DNA of 64,000 bases from Sagittula stellata E-37 (GTDB taxonomy: Bacteria > Pseudomonadota > Alphaproteobacteria > Rhodobacterales > Rhodobacteraceae). Under the pieces are notes generated by a model. That model was not told the DNA's origin and ran no database searches. It worked only from the letters and a program-made list of their open reading frames with translations. The stretch spans positions 2,117,501 to 2,181,500 of the forward strand of contig NZ_CP155729.1 in assembly GCF_039724765.1 (NCBI RefSeq), written 5' to 3'. Positions 35,649-43,720 of this stretch are shown in pieces (the first letter of the stretch is position 1; every line of letters begins with the position of its first letter). Position numbers and translations under genes: made by a program.

Positions 35649-36488
35649 CTACCTGTCGCGTCGCGCCATGAAGGCGAGGCGTTCGAAAAGGTGCACGTCC
35701 TGTTCGTTCTTCAGCAGGGCACCGTGCAGCTTCGGCAGGGCGGAGGCGCTGTCGCGCTTGAGGTCCTCGGGCGAGAGGTCCTCGGCCAGCAGCAGCTTCA
35801 GCCAGTCCAGCACCTCGGAGGTGGAGGGCTTCTTTTTCAGGCCGGGCTGGTCGCGCAGTTCGAAGAACTGGGTCAGCGCCACGGTCAGGAGCTGGTCCTT
35901 GATGTCGGGGAAGTGCACGCGGACGATGGCGCGCAGGGTCTCGGGATCGGGGAAGCGGATGTAGTGGAAGAAACACCGGCGCAGGAAGGCGTCGGGCAGT
36001 TCCTTTTCGTTGTTCGAAGTGATGATGACGATGGGCCGGGTTTCGGCGCGGACCGTCTCTCCGGTCTCGTAGACGTGGAACTCCATCCGGTCGAGTTCCT
36101 GCAGCAGGTCGTTCGGGAACTCGATATCCGCCTTGTCGATCTCGTCGATCAGCAGGACGGTCTTTTCCTTGGCGGAGAAGGCCTGCCAGAGCTTGCCCTT
36201 CTTGATGTAGTTCGCCACGTCGTGCACCCGCTCGTCGCCAAGCTGGCTGTCGCGCAGGCGGCTCACGGCGTCGTATTCGTAAAGCCCCTGCTGGGCGCGG
36301 GTGGTGGACTTGATGTTCCACTCGATCATCGGGAGGTTCAGCGCCCCGGCCACCTGGCGGGCCAGTTCGGTCTTGCCGGTGCCCGGCTCGCCCTTCACCA
36401 GCAGCGGACGTTCGAGGGTGATGGCAGCGTTCACGGCCATGGTGAGGTCGTCTGTGGCGACGTAGGCGTCGGTGCCGTCAAAGCGCAT
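35649..36488 (-). CDS. MoxR/CoxD-like AAA+ ATPase
   Basis: The 279-residue protein is a MoxR-family AAA+ ATPase: Walker A GEPGTGKT at residues 33-40, Walker B VLLIDE at 111-116, and the sensor segment IVIITSNNEKELPDAFLRRC. Such ATPases act as chaperones for inserting metals or cofactors, usually paired with a VWA protein; a CoxE-like VWA gene lies at 27.3-28.4 kb and an XdhC-like gene at 39 kb. CoxD of CO dehydrogenase clusters is the closest functional comparison, but no coxSLM genes are present. The ATG at 36488 begins the conserved sequence. Confidence 0.88.
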   Translation of the reverse strand: MRFDGTDAYVATDDLTMAVNAAITLERPLLVKGEPGTGKTELARQVAGALNLPMIEWNIKSTTRAQQGLYEYDAVSRLRDSQLGDERVHDVANYIKKGKLWQAFSAKEKTVLLIDEIDKADIEFPNDLLQELDRMEFHVYETGETVRAETRPIVIITSNNEKELPDAFLRRCFFHYIRFPDPETLRAIVRVHFPDIKDQLLTVALTQFFELRDQPGLKKKPSTSEVLDWLKLLLAEDLSPEDLKRDSASALPKLHGALLKNEQDVHLFERLAFMARRDR

Positions 36489-37077
36489 GGGTGTCCTCCG
36501 GATCGGTCGGTGCAGGGGTACAGGCGGGACGGAGCCTGTGCAAGCGATGGACGGGCCGTTCGGGGTGCGGCGGGCGGACAAGGCGTGCAACTGCGCGATC
36601 CCTGCCCGATCCTTTCGCGCGGGCGTGTCGGCCGGCGGGCAGGGGCGCTCTGCGGGGCCTTGCCGCAGACGCAGCGTCAGCGGTCGGCGGTGTGCCGTGC
36701 CGCCCCGGGATGACGTGTCGCGCAACGGAAAGGGGCGCGGGTTCCGGGCCGTCGCGCGGGGCTGTCATCAGGTGTCGGGGCGGGGCCATGCGACGTTTGC
36801 AAGGGGGCCTTTTCGCGCCTCGCGCGCACTGGGCGGCCCATGACGCGTCAAGGTGGAATCTGTGGATAACGTTACGTCACGCGGCCCCCTTCGAGACCGC
36901 CTGCACATGCACCGGGCATGGTCACTTTTCGTTGCAAACGGGCCAACAAAAGCCGTTCGCCACCCCGCTATTGTGTAGTGACAAGGCGAACCGTTTTGTT
37001 TAAGTGCTGCCCGCAGGGGTGCCAGATATCTTAGGAATTTCAAAATGACGGGTATTGGCGTTGATGAGGGAGCGGAA
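36489..37077. other. 589-base intergenic region between moxR-like gene and dksA
   Basis: The genes on both sides diverge, so this holds two promoters. Only implausible open frames rich in Arg/Pro/Gly were seen. The part near dksA (about 36900-37060) is AT-richer and is the likely dksA promoter and leader; a GTGACA / TTTAAG pair near 36979-37003 is a weak candidate. No hairpin or repeat stood out. Confidence 0.35.
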
Positions 37078-37500
37078 ATGAAACCTGAAACCTTTCTACC
37101 CGAGGACTATCGTCCCGCCGAAGACGAACCTTTCATGAACGAGCGGCAGACGGAGTACTTCCGCCGCAAGCTTCTGAACTGGAAAGCCGATCTTCTTGCC
37201 GACAGCCGCGACACCATCGAGGCGCTGCAGGAAGGGACGCGCAACATTCCCGATGTCACCGACCGCGCGAGCGAGGAAACCGACCGTGCGATCGAACTGC
37301 GGACCCGGGATCGTCAGCGCAAGCTGGTCAACAAGATCGACGCGGCGCTGCGGCGGATCGACGAGGGCGAGTACGGCTACTGCGAAGTGACCGGCGAGCC
37401 GATCTCGCTCAAGCGGCTGGACGCACGTCCGATCGCGACGATGAGCCTCGAAGCGCAGGAACGGCATGAGCGTCGCGAGAAGGTGCATCGCGACGATTGA
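37078..37500 (+). CDS. dksA: RNA polymerase-binding transcription factor DksA
   Basis: The 140-residue protein has the DksA layout: a long coiled coil with the conserved tip D59-V-T-D62-R-A64 that enters the RNA polymerase secondary channel, then a C-terminal globular part. The zinc-finger region keeps only one cysteine (C102, YGYCEVTGEP); the other three positions are replaced, so it probably does not bind zinc in the classical way. DksA works with ppGpp to adjust transcription of rRNA and amino acid genes. The ATG at 37078 with GGGAGCGG upstream is preferred over one at 37045. Confidence 0.93.
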   Translation: MKPETFLPEDYRPAEDEPFMNERQTEYFRRKLLNWKADLLADSRDTIEALQEGTRNIPDVTDRASEETDRAIELRTRDRQRKLVNKIDAALRRIDEGEYGYCEVTGEPISLKRLDARPIATMSLEAQERHERREKVHRDD

Positions 37501-37572
37501 TCCCTGCGGGACCGGCGACAACTGATCCCTGCGGGTTACGGAACGACTGACCCCGTTGGATCGGAAGTGACC
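37498..37572 (+). repeat. 25-bp tandem repeat, three degenerate units, overlapping the dksA stop
   Basis: Units start at 37498, 37523 and 37548. Units 1 and 2 share TGATCCCTGCGGG and end in ACAAC/ACGAC; unit 3 (TGACCCCGTTGG) is degenerate. Unit 1 begins with the dksA stop codon itself. Because 25 is not a multiple of three, the three TGA triplets fall in all three forward frames. Confidence 0.7.
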
Positions 37573-37695
37573 GATCACCGGCGGAACCCGGACTGGCGAT
37601 GATCGGCGGGGGACGGGGAGCGTTCGCCTCCGTGCGGTCGGACTTCCGCCAGACGGGGCATGTGGATCGCGGCGATGACCGTGACCTGAGTGATT

Positions 37696-37726
37696 GCGCC
37701 GGGGCCCGTCCCCGGCGCTTTTCTTT
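37696..37726 (+). terminator. Rho-independent terminator after dksA
   Basis: A 9-bp GC stem (37696-37704 with 37710-37718, CCCGT loop) is followed by TTTTCTTT. It ends the dksA transcript before the FAD monooxygenase gene. Confidence 0.88.
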
Positions 37727-37749
37727 GAACGGACGAAAGGACAGGCACG

Positions 37750-38922
37750 GTGGGGGCTTCGGGCAGGCGGTCGGTGGTTGTGGTCGGCGGCGGCATCGGC
37801 GGTCTTGCGGCGGCGCTCTGCCTTGCGGCGCGGGGCGCCGAGGTGACCGTGCTGGAACAGGCGGAAGCGATCCGCGAGGTCGGCGCCGGCATTCAAATCA
37901 GCCCCAACGGGCTGCGCGTGCTGGAGGCGCTGGGGCTGGGAGAGGCGTTCCGCGACATCAGCGTCCGGGGGCAGGCGGTCAGCCTGCGCGACGGCCGCGA
38001 CGGGCGCGAGGTCACCCGGCTGGATCTCATGCGGCTGGACGATGCGCAGTCCTACCGCTTCGTGCACCGCGCCGACCTGATCGAGCTGCTGGCCCGCGCC
38101 GTGCGCGACCGGGGCGTGGCCATCCGGCTTCTGCAGAAGGTTTACAACGTTGTGCCCGGCCCGATGGCGCGGGTGGTGATGTGCACCGGAGACGAGGTGA
38201 CGGCGCCGCTGGTTGTGGCGGCGGACGGCCTGCACTCCGTCGCGCGGCCGGCGCTGAACGGCGCGGCGGAGCCGTTCTTTACCGGGCAGGTGGCGTGGCG
38301 CGCGGTGGTGCCGAACGTCGTCGATCATCCCGCCGAGGCGCGGGTCCACATGGGGCCGGGGCGGCACATGGTCAGCTATCCGCTGCGCGGCGGATCGGCG
38401 GTGAACATCGTGGCGGTCGAAGAGCGCGGAGGCTGGGTCGACGAGGGTTGGAGCCACACCGACGACCCGGCGAACCTGCGGCGCGCCTTCGCGGGCTTTG
38501 GCGGGATCGTTCCCGCACTGCTTGATACGGTGGAGACGCCGGGCCTCTGGGGGTTGTTCCGGCATCCTGTGGCGCGGCGCTGGCACGCGGAGGGGGTGGC
38601 GCTCTTGGGCGACGCGGCGCATCCGACACTGCCGTTTCTGGCGCAGGGCGCGAACATGGCGCTGGAGGATGCCTGGGCGCTGGCGGTGGCGGCAATGCGC
38701 GAGGGCGGTCCGAGGCTCGACCTTTACCAGCAGTGGCGGCGTGACCGGGTGGCCCGTGTGATCGCGGCGGCCAATGGCAATGCGTGGAAATACCACCTGA
38801 GCAACCCGCTGGTGCGCGGCGTGGCCCATCTGGGGCTGGGGGTGGCCGGTCGGCTGGCGCCCGGGCGGATGCTGCACCAGTTCGACTGGCTTTACGGCTA
38901 CGACGTGACCGAGCTGACCTGA
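37750..38922 (+). CDS. FAD-dependent monooxygenase (salicylate / 3-hydroxybenzoate hydroxylase-like)
   Basis: The 390-residue flavoprotein has the class A monooxygenase motifs: GxGxxG in VVVVGGGIGGLAAALCLA near residue 10, and the second FAD motif ALLGDAAHPTLPFLAQGAN near residue 285. It is closest in character to salicylate and 3-hydroxybenzoate hydroxylases that use NAD(P)H to hydroxylate aromatic rings; substrate is not determined. The start is GTG at 37750 with AAAGGA upstream. It is followed by XdhC-like and molybdopterin-binding genes on the same strand, 129 bases away. Confidence 0.84.
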   Translation: MGASGRRSVVVVGGGIGGLAAALCLAARGAEVTVLEQAEAIREVGAGIQISPNGLRVLEALGLGEAFRDISVRGQAVSLRDGRDGREVTRLDLMRLDDAQSYRFVHRADLIELLARAVRDRGVAIRLLQKVYNVVPGPMARVVMCTGDEVTAPLVVAADGLHSVARPALNGAAEPFFTGQVAWRAVVPNVVDHPAEARVHMGPGRHMVSYPLRGGSAVNIVAVEERGGWVDEGWSHTDDPANLRRAFAGFGGIVPALLDTVETPGLWGLFRHPVARRWHAEGVALLGDAAHPTLPFLAQGANMALEDAWALAVAAMREGGPRLDLYQQWRRDRVARVIAAANGNAWKYHLSNPLVRGVAHLGLGVAGRLAPGRMLHQFDWLYGYDVTELT

Positions 38923-39051
38923 GCCTTCGAGCGGTTCGCGAAAATTCCGGCGCCGGACGACTGGAAATTCCCGCCCGCCGGACCGACGTTTGTCCTGTGG
39001 CCGTCCCGCGACGAGGGGATTAAGGTCCCGACAGGGAAAAAGGGGGTCTGA

Positions 39052-40020
39052 ATGGAACGCACCGACGGAATTCCGGAACAGGCGCTGGCGTGGCACCGTG
39101 CGGGCAAGGGCGCGGTCCTTGCCACGGTGGTGGAGACATGGGGCTCTGCTCCGCGGCGCGTGGGGTCGCAACTGGCGATCTCGGGGGAGGGGCTGATCGA
39201 GGGATCGGTCTCGGGCGGCTGTGTCGAGGGCGCGGTCATCGTGGAGGCGCTGGACGCGCTGGAGGACGGCGACGCGCGCGAGCTGGAGTTCGGCGTGTCG
39301 GACGGCGACGCCTTTGCGGTGGGTCTGGCCTGCGGCGGCACGATCCGCGTGCTGGTCGAACCGGTGGGCAAGGTCATGCCCGAGGGCCTGCTGACCGAGC
39401 TGTGCGCGGCGCGCGCGGCCCGTGAACCGGTGGCCTACGTGGTCGATCTGGACAGCGGGCGGCGCACGGTGGTGCGCGCCGGCTACGAGACGCGGTTCCG
39501 CATGGACCGCTCGGGCTTCGAGGAGGACGGCCGCACCTTCGTGGCGATCCACAACCCGCCCCTGCGGCTGATCGTGGTGGGCGCGGTCCACATCGCGCAG
39601 GCGCTGGTGCCGATGGCGCGGATCGCGGGCTATGACCCGATCATCGTCGACCCGCGCGAAACCTTCGGGTCGGAGGCGCGCTTTCCCGGCGAACGCATCC
39701 TGAACGACTGGCCGGACGACGCGGTGGAGACGCTTGGCCTCGATGGGCGCACGGCGCTGGTGCTGCTGACCCACGATCCGAAGCTGGACGATCCGGCGCT
39801 GGAGAAGGCGCTGGCGTCGGGATGTTTCTACATCGGCGCGCTGGGGTCGACGCGCACCCACGGCAAGCGGATCACCCGGCTGGAGGCGCAGGGCTTCACC
39901 GAAGAGCAGATCGGACGCATCCACGGCCCCATCGGGTTGGACATCGGCGCGGCGGGTCCGGCGGAAATCGCCGTCTCGATCATCGCCGAGATGACTCGGG
40001 TCCTGAGGAAGGGCGCATGA
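39052..40020 (+). CDS. XdhC/CoxF-family molybdenum hydroxylase maturation factor
   Basis: The 322-residue protein matches XdhC/CoxI: an N-terminal XdhC domain with GSAPRRVGSQLAISGEG, SVSGGCVEGAVI and AVGLACGGTIRVLV, and a C-terminal Rossmann domain with LIVVGAVHIAQALVPMARIAGY. XdhC proteins bind molybdenum cofactor and pass a sulfurated form to xanthine dehydrogenase-type enzymes. Its stop overlaps the start of the molybdopterin-binding gene as ATGA. No molybdenum hydroxylase structural gene is in the window. Confidence 0.9.
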   Translation: MERTDGIPEQALAWHRAGKGAVLATVVETWGSAPRRVGSQLAISGEGLIEGSVSGGCVEGAVIVEALDALEDGDARELEFGVSDGDAFAVGLACGGTIRVLVEPVGKVMPEGLLTELCAARAAREPVAYVVDLDSGRRTVVRAGYETRFRMDRSGFEEDGRTFVAIHNPPLRLIVVGAVHIAQALVPMARIAGYDPIIVDPRETFGSEARFPGERILNDWPDDAVETLGLDGRTALVLLTHDPKLDDPALEKALASGCFYIGALGSTRTHGKRITRLEAQGFTEEQIGRIHGPIGLDIGAAGPAEIAVSIIAEMTRVLRKGA

Positions 40021-41009
40021 GGTTCGGGCCGACGTCGCTGGACGAGGCGGAGGGGGCGGTGCTTGCCAACTCCCAGCCCGCCGGGGGACGGCGGCTGAAG
40101 AAGGGCACGGTGCTGGGCGCACGGGACATCGCGGCGCTGAAGGCGGAGGGGTTTTCCGAGGTGCTGGCGGCGCGGCTTGACCCCGACGACATGTCGGAGG
40201 ACGCGGCGGCAGAGCGGCTGGCGCAGGCGCTTGTGCCCGATCCGGAGCGCGCGGGACTGCGGCTTGGCCGGGCCGCCACGGGGCGTGTGAACATCCACGC
40301 GGAGGCGCCGGGCGTTGTCGAGGTGCTGGCCGACCGAATCCACGCGCTGAACGCGGTCGATCCGATGATCACCGTGGCGACGGTGCCGGAATGGCAGCGG
40401 GTCGGGCCGCGCAGCATGGTGGCGACGGTCAAGATCATCTCTTACGCGGTGCCCTCGGCGGCGCTGGAGGCTGCCTGCCACGCGGGTCAAGGCGCGCTGC
40501 GCCTGCGGCGGGTGGTGCACGACACGGCCAAGCTGATCCAGACCGCCGTGACGGAGGACGAGAGCGGCGACAAGGGGCAGGCGGTGACGGCCGATCGGCT
40601 GGAGCGGCTGGGGGTCAGCCTGGGTGAAAAGCAGGTTGTGCCACACCGCATCGACGCATTGGCAGAGGCGATCCGCGCCACGGATGCGTCGGCGGTGCTG
40701 ATCCTGACCGGCTCTGCCACCTCCGATGCGCGCGACGTGGCGCCCGAGGCGCTGCGCGCCGCCGGGGGCGAGGTCACGCACTTCGGGATGCCGGTCGATC
40801 CGGGCAACCTGCTGTTCTACGGACGTCTTGGCGAGAGGCCGGTGATCGGCCTGCCCGGTTGCGCCCGCTCGCCCGCGCTGAACGGGGCCGACTGGGTGCT
40901 GGAGCGGCTGCTGTGCGGAGTCGAACTGCGCCCCGGCGACGTGGCCCGCATGGGCGTGGGTGGACTGCTGAAGGAGATCCCGGTGAGGGGCCGCCTGCGC
41001 GAGGCGTAA
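40017..41009 (+). CDS. Molybdopterin-binding protein (MoeA/MogA-like domain)
   Basis: The 330-residue product has a C-terminal MoCF/MogA-like molybdopterin-binding domain (SAVLILTGSATSDARDVAPEAL, THFGMPVDPGNLLFYG, VIGLPGCARSPALNGADWVL). The N-terminal 150 residues resemble the partner segment found in MocA-linked proteins (LKKGTVLGARDIAALKAEG). It is translationally coupled to the XdhC-like gene, consistent with Mo-cofactor handling for a molybdenum hydroxylase. No MobA-type nucleotidyltransferase domain is visible. Confidence 0.85.
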   Translation: MRFGPTSLDEAEGAVLANSQPAGGRRLKKGTVLGARDIAALKAEGFSEVLAARLDPDDMSEDAAAERLAQALVPDPERAGLRLGRAATGRVNIHAEAPGVVEVLADRIHALNAVDPMITVATVPEWQRVGPRSMVATVKIISYAVPSAALEAACHAGQGALRLRRVVHDTAKLIQTAVTEDESGDKGQAVTADRLERLGVSLGEKQVVPHRIDALAEAIRATDASAVLILTGSATSDARDVAPEALRAAGGEVTHFGMPVDPGNLLFYGRLGERPVIGLPGCARSPALNGADWVLERLLCGVELRPGDVARMGVGGLLKEIPVRGRLREA

Positions 41010-41087
41010 GGGGGCGTTCATGGCCATGGACCGGAGAGGGTGATCCGGGCCTGCGGGCCGGGCTTTGCGGGATAGCCCCGACGTGTG

Positions 41088-41124
41088 TCCGGGCGGCGCC
41101 TGCGATACGCCGCCCGGAGCTTTC
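41088..41124. terminator. Hairpin between convergent molybdopterin-binding and BCCT genes
   Basis: An 11-bp perfect GC stem (41088-41098 with 41108-41118) with a nine-base loop is followed by GCTTTCCCC on the plus strand. It lies in the 117-base convergent gap. The T-run is short, so termination efficiency is uncertain. Confidence 0.6.
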
Positions 41125-41126
41125 CC

Positions 41127-42767
41127 CTATTCCGCCGGGGTTTCGGCCTTGTCGCGGTGGAAGTCCTCCAGCGCGGGGCGGGTGCCGATGGTGATGTGGT
41201 CGATGTCCTCCTGTGCGAGGCCACGCACCAGCGAGGGGATCATCATGCTGACCAGCACGAAGATCGGAAGCCCGACCACGGTGATCACCTGTTGCAGCGC
41301 CGAAAGCCCGGCCTCACCCGCGAGGATGATGAGCATGGCGGCCACGAGACCTTCGGCCACGCCCCAGAACACGCGCTGGTGCACCGGACCGGGGGTGGGC
41401 GAGCCGGTGCAAAGCATGTCGACCACCAGCGAGGCGGAGTCCGACGAGGTGGCGAAGAAGATCGCCACGATCACCACCGCGAAGCCCTGGATAAAGGCGG
41501 TCAGCGGGAAGTGTTCGAGGAAGGCGAACATCGCCAGCGGCACGCTGTCGGCCACCGCTTCGGAGATCTGCCCCGCCTGGTCGCCCAGGGCCGCGCGCGC
41601 CGCCGCGCCGATGCCGTCGAACTCCATCGCCTGCCAGCCGAAGATCGCGAACCAGATCAGGGTGAAGAGCGACGGCGCCATGAGCACGCCGAAGACGAAT
41701 TCGCGGATCGTGCGCCCGCGGGAGATGCGCGCCACGAAGAGGCCGATGAACGGCGACCACGTCACGGTCCATGCCCAGTAGAACACCGTCCAGCTGCCCT
41801 GCCAGCCCCAGTCCCCGCTGTCGGGGTTGGTATTGGCCAGCATGTCGTTCCAGAAGGCGAGGCGCGGCAGGTTCTCGAAGTAGAGGCCGAAGGTCTCGAC
41901 GATGCCGCGCAGCAGGAACAGCGTGGAGCCGAAGACCAGTACGAAGAACATCAGCGCCACGGCCATGCCGATGTTGAGGTTGGACAGGAGCTTTACCCCC
42001 TTGTCGAGACCCACCACGATGGAGGTCACCGCCACGGCGGTCAGCACGGCGAGGATCAGCACCTGCACGGTCGCGCCGTCGCCTGTGCCGTAGAGCGCGT
42101 TCAGACCGGCGGCGATCTGGCTGGACCCCAGCCCGAGCGAGACCGCCACCCCGAACAGCGTGCCGAGGATCGCGGTGATGTCGATGGCCTTGCCTACGGG
42201 TCCGTGGATGCCTTCGCGCAGAAGGGGATAGAACACTGAACTGACGCGCACCGGCAGCTCGTAGCGGTTGATGAAATAGGCGAACGCCAGGCCGGGCAGG
42301 GTGAAGATCGCCCATGTGTGCAGGCCGAGGTGATAGATCGCGACCGAGATGGCATCCTGCGCGGCTTCCTGGCTGTAGGGTTCGACGCCCGGCAGGGGTG
42401 GGGTGGAGAAATGCGAGATCGGCTCGGCCACGCCCCAGAACATCAGCACCGTGCCGATGCCCCCAGCAAAAAGCATCGTGAACCAGCTCAGGTTGGAATA
42501 CTCGGGGCGCGACCCCTTGCGCCCGAGGCGGATGTGGCCATGACGGGAGGCGGCGACCCAGATGAGGAATCCGAGCCAGACGTTCACGCCGAGGATGAAG
42601 AACCACCCGAGATTGGTGACGATCCACGCGCGGCCGTTTGCGAAGGCCTCTCCGATCGGATCGGGGAAGGCCACCAGCGCCAGCACGAAGATCAGGGTGA
42701 ATGAAGCGGAAATGAAGAAGATCGTCGGGTCGGTCTTCAGGCGCAGTTTTTCTGCCAGAGCATGCAC
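41127..42767 (-). CDS. BCCT-family transporter (betaine/choline/carnitine type)
   Basis: The 546-residue protein has about twelve membrane helices and the BCCT landmarks: FAGGIGTVLMFWGVAEP (glycine-rich TM3), and a signature region WTVFYWAWTVTWSPFIGLF in which the second Trp of the usual WxWW is Thr. Members import betaine, choline, DMSP or related compounds by ion coupling, important for osmoprotection in marine bacteria. The start is taken as GTG at 42767 because AAGGGGGA lies eight bases upstream and the hydrophilic N-terminus fits; the open frame extends further upstream. Substrate undetermined. Confidence 0.88.
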   Translation of the reverse strand: MHALAEKLRLKTDPTIFFISASFTLIFVLALVAFPDPIGEAFANGRAWIVTNLGWFFILGVNVWLGFLIWVAASRHGHIRLGRKGSRPEYSNLSWFTMLFAGGIGTVLMFWGVAEPISHFSTPPLPGVEPYSQEAAQDAISVAIYHLGLHTWAIFTLPGLAFAYFINRYELPVRVSSVFYPLLREGIHGPVGKAIDITAILGTLFGVAVSLGLGSSQIAAGLNALYGTGDGATVQVLILAVLTAVAVTSIVVGLDKGVKLLSNLNIGMAVALMFFVLVFGSTLFLLRGIVETFGLYFENLPRLAFWNDMLANTNPDSGDWGWQGSWTVFYWAWTVTWSPFIGLFVARISRGRTIREFVFGVLMAPSLFTLIWFAIFGWQAMEFDGIGAAARAALGDQAGQISEAVADSVPLAMFAFLEHFPLTAFIQGFAVVIVAIFFATSSDSASLVVDMLCTGSPTPGPVHQRVFWGVAEGLVAAMLIILAGEAGLSALQQVITVVGLPIFVLVSMMIPSLVRGLAQEDIDHITIGTRPALEDFHRDKAETPAE

Positions 42768-42930
42768 GGCTTGTCCCCCTTGCGCGGCTGCATTTCCTAG
42801 GGGAACGATGGTTTTCTCAGGAATGTTCCAAAAAACATACCCGCAGGGGTTGCGCTTCCCGACTGGCGTGGCGTTCGGGGAATGGCATGCCCCCCCGAAG
42901 CGCGGGGCGCCGCACCGTGGGCCCGAACGC

Positions 42931-42955
42931 AAAAGGCCCGCCGAAAGGGCGGGCC
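42931..42955 (-). terminator. Rho-independent terminator after infC
   Basis: On the minus strand an 8-bp GC stem (42955-42948 with 42942-42935, five-base loop) is followed by TTTT. It lies 23 bases after the infC stop, so infC is transcribed alone, not with rpmI-rplT. Confidence 0.87.
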
Positions 42956-42977
42956 GTGAGCGTCGCGACAGGGTCGC

Positions 42978-43526
42978 TTATTTGGCCGGAGCGGGCCCGA
43001 TCATCATGACCATCTGGCGGCCTTCCATCTTCGGCATGTTCTCGACCTTGCCGATCTCCTTGACGTCGTCGGCCACGCGTTCCAGCAGTTCCCGGCCAAG
43101 GTTCTGGTGCGCCATCTCGCGGCCACGGAACCGCAGGGTGACCTTCACCTTGTCGCCGTTTTCGAGGAACTTCATCACGTTCCGCATCTTGACCTGGTAG
43201 TCGTGAATGTCGGTGCCGGGCCGGAACTTGACTTCCTTGACCTCGATGATCTTCTGCTTCTTGCGCGCCTCGGATTCCCGCTTTTGCTGTTCGTACTTGA
43301 ACTTGCCGAAGTCCATGATCTTGCAAACGGGCGGGGTGGCGTTCGGCGAAATCTCGACAAGGTCGAGGCCGGCGCGCTCTGCCATCTCCATCGCACGGGC
43401 GGGTGTCACGACGCCGACATTCTCACCCTCTGCTCCGATCAGTCGGATTTCAGGGGCGCGAATTCGGTCGTTCACACGGGGTCCGGTGTCGCGGGTGGGC
43501 GGCGCATTGTGCGGTCTGCGGGCTAT
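42978..43526 (-). CDS. infC: Translation initiation factor IF-3 (rare ATA start)
   Basis: The product is IF-3: [20 protein letters not shown], then [20 protein letters not shown], the basic linker [16 protein letters not shown], and the C-domain [20 protein letters not shown]. It blocks 50S joining and checks the initiator codon. No in-frame ATG, GTG or TTG lies at the expected N-terminus; instead an ATA at 43526 is preceded by AAAAGGAG with seven-base spacing, giving 182 residues, the normal length. Rare AUU-type starts are the classic basis of infC autoregulation in E. coli. The next in-frame ATG upstream (43649) would add 41 non-family residues. Confidence 0.95.
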   Translation of the reverse strand: MARRPHNAPPTRDTGPRVNDRIRAPEIRLIGAEGENVGVVTPARAMEMAERAGLDLVEISPNATPPVCKIMDFGKFKYEQQKRESEARKKQKIIEVKEVKFRPGTDIHDYQVKMRNVMKFLENGDKVKVTLRFRGREMAHQNLGRELLERVADDVKEIGKVENMPKMEGRQMVMMIGPAPAK

Positions 43527-43668
43527 GGGAAGGCTCCTTTTGGATTTGCTCGTCAGGCCGGCAAGGTAAACCTGGGAGGGCGGCCTTTCAAGCGGCAAAT
43601 AAAGGCCTAAGTGCGGTTTCCACGCCGTTTTCGCTTGCGGATGCTGCATCGCGGCGGCACTTCTGGAA

Positions 43669-43688
43669 CGGGCGCCCTGTGGCGCCCG
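43669..43688. promoter_or_regulatory. Hairpin in the leader of the Ala-rich protein gene
   Basis: A perfect 8-bp stem (43669-43676 with 43681-43688, CTGT loop) lies 32 bases before the ATG of the alanine-rich protein, in the region divergent from infC. No T-run follows on either strand, so it is more likely a leader structure than a terminator. Confidence 0.35.
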
Positions 43689-43720
43689 GAATGCGAGTTG
43701 GATGAAGAGGGGGCATCGCC

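Noticed and set aside
36489..37077. Possible extra gene in the 589-base gap before dksA
   Set aside because: All open frames are Arg/Gly/Pro-rich, lack ribosome-binding sites and show no recognisable motif.
37096..40122. Open frame of 1,008 codons on the minus strand opposite dksA, the monooxygenase and XdhC-like genes
   Set aside because: It crosses three real genes and an intrinsic terminator, and its product is Arg/His/Pro-rich low complexity.
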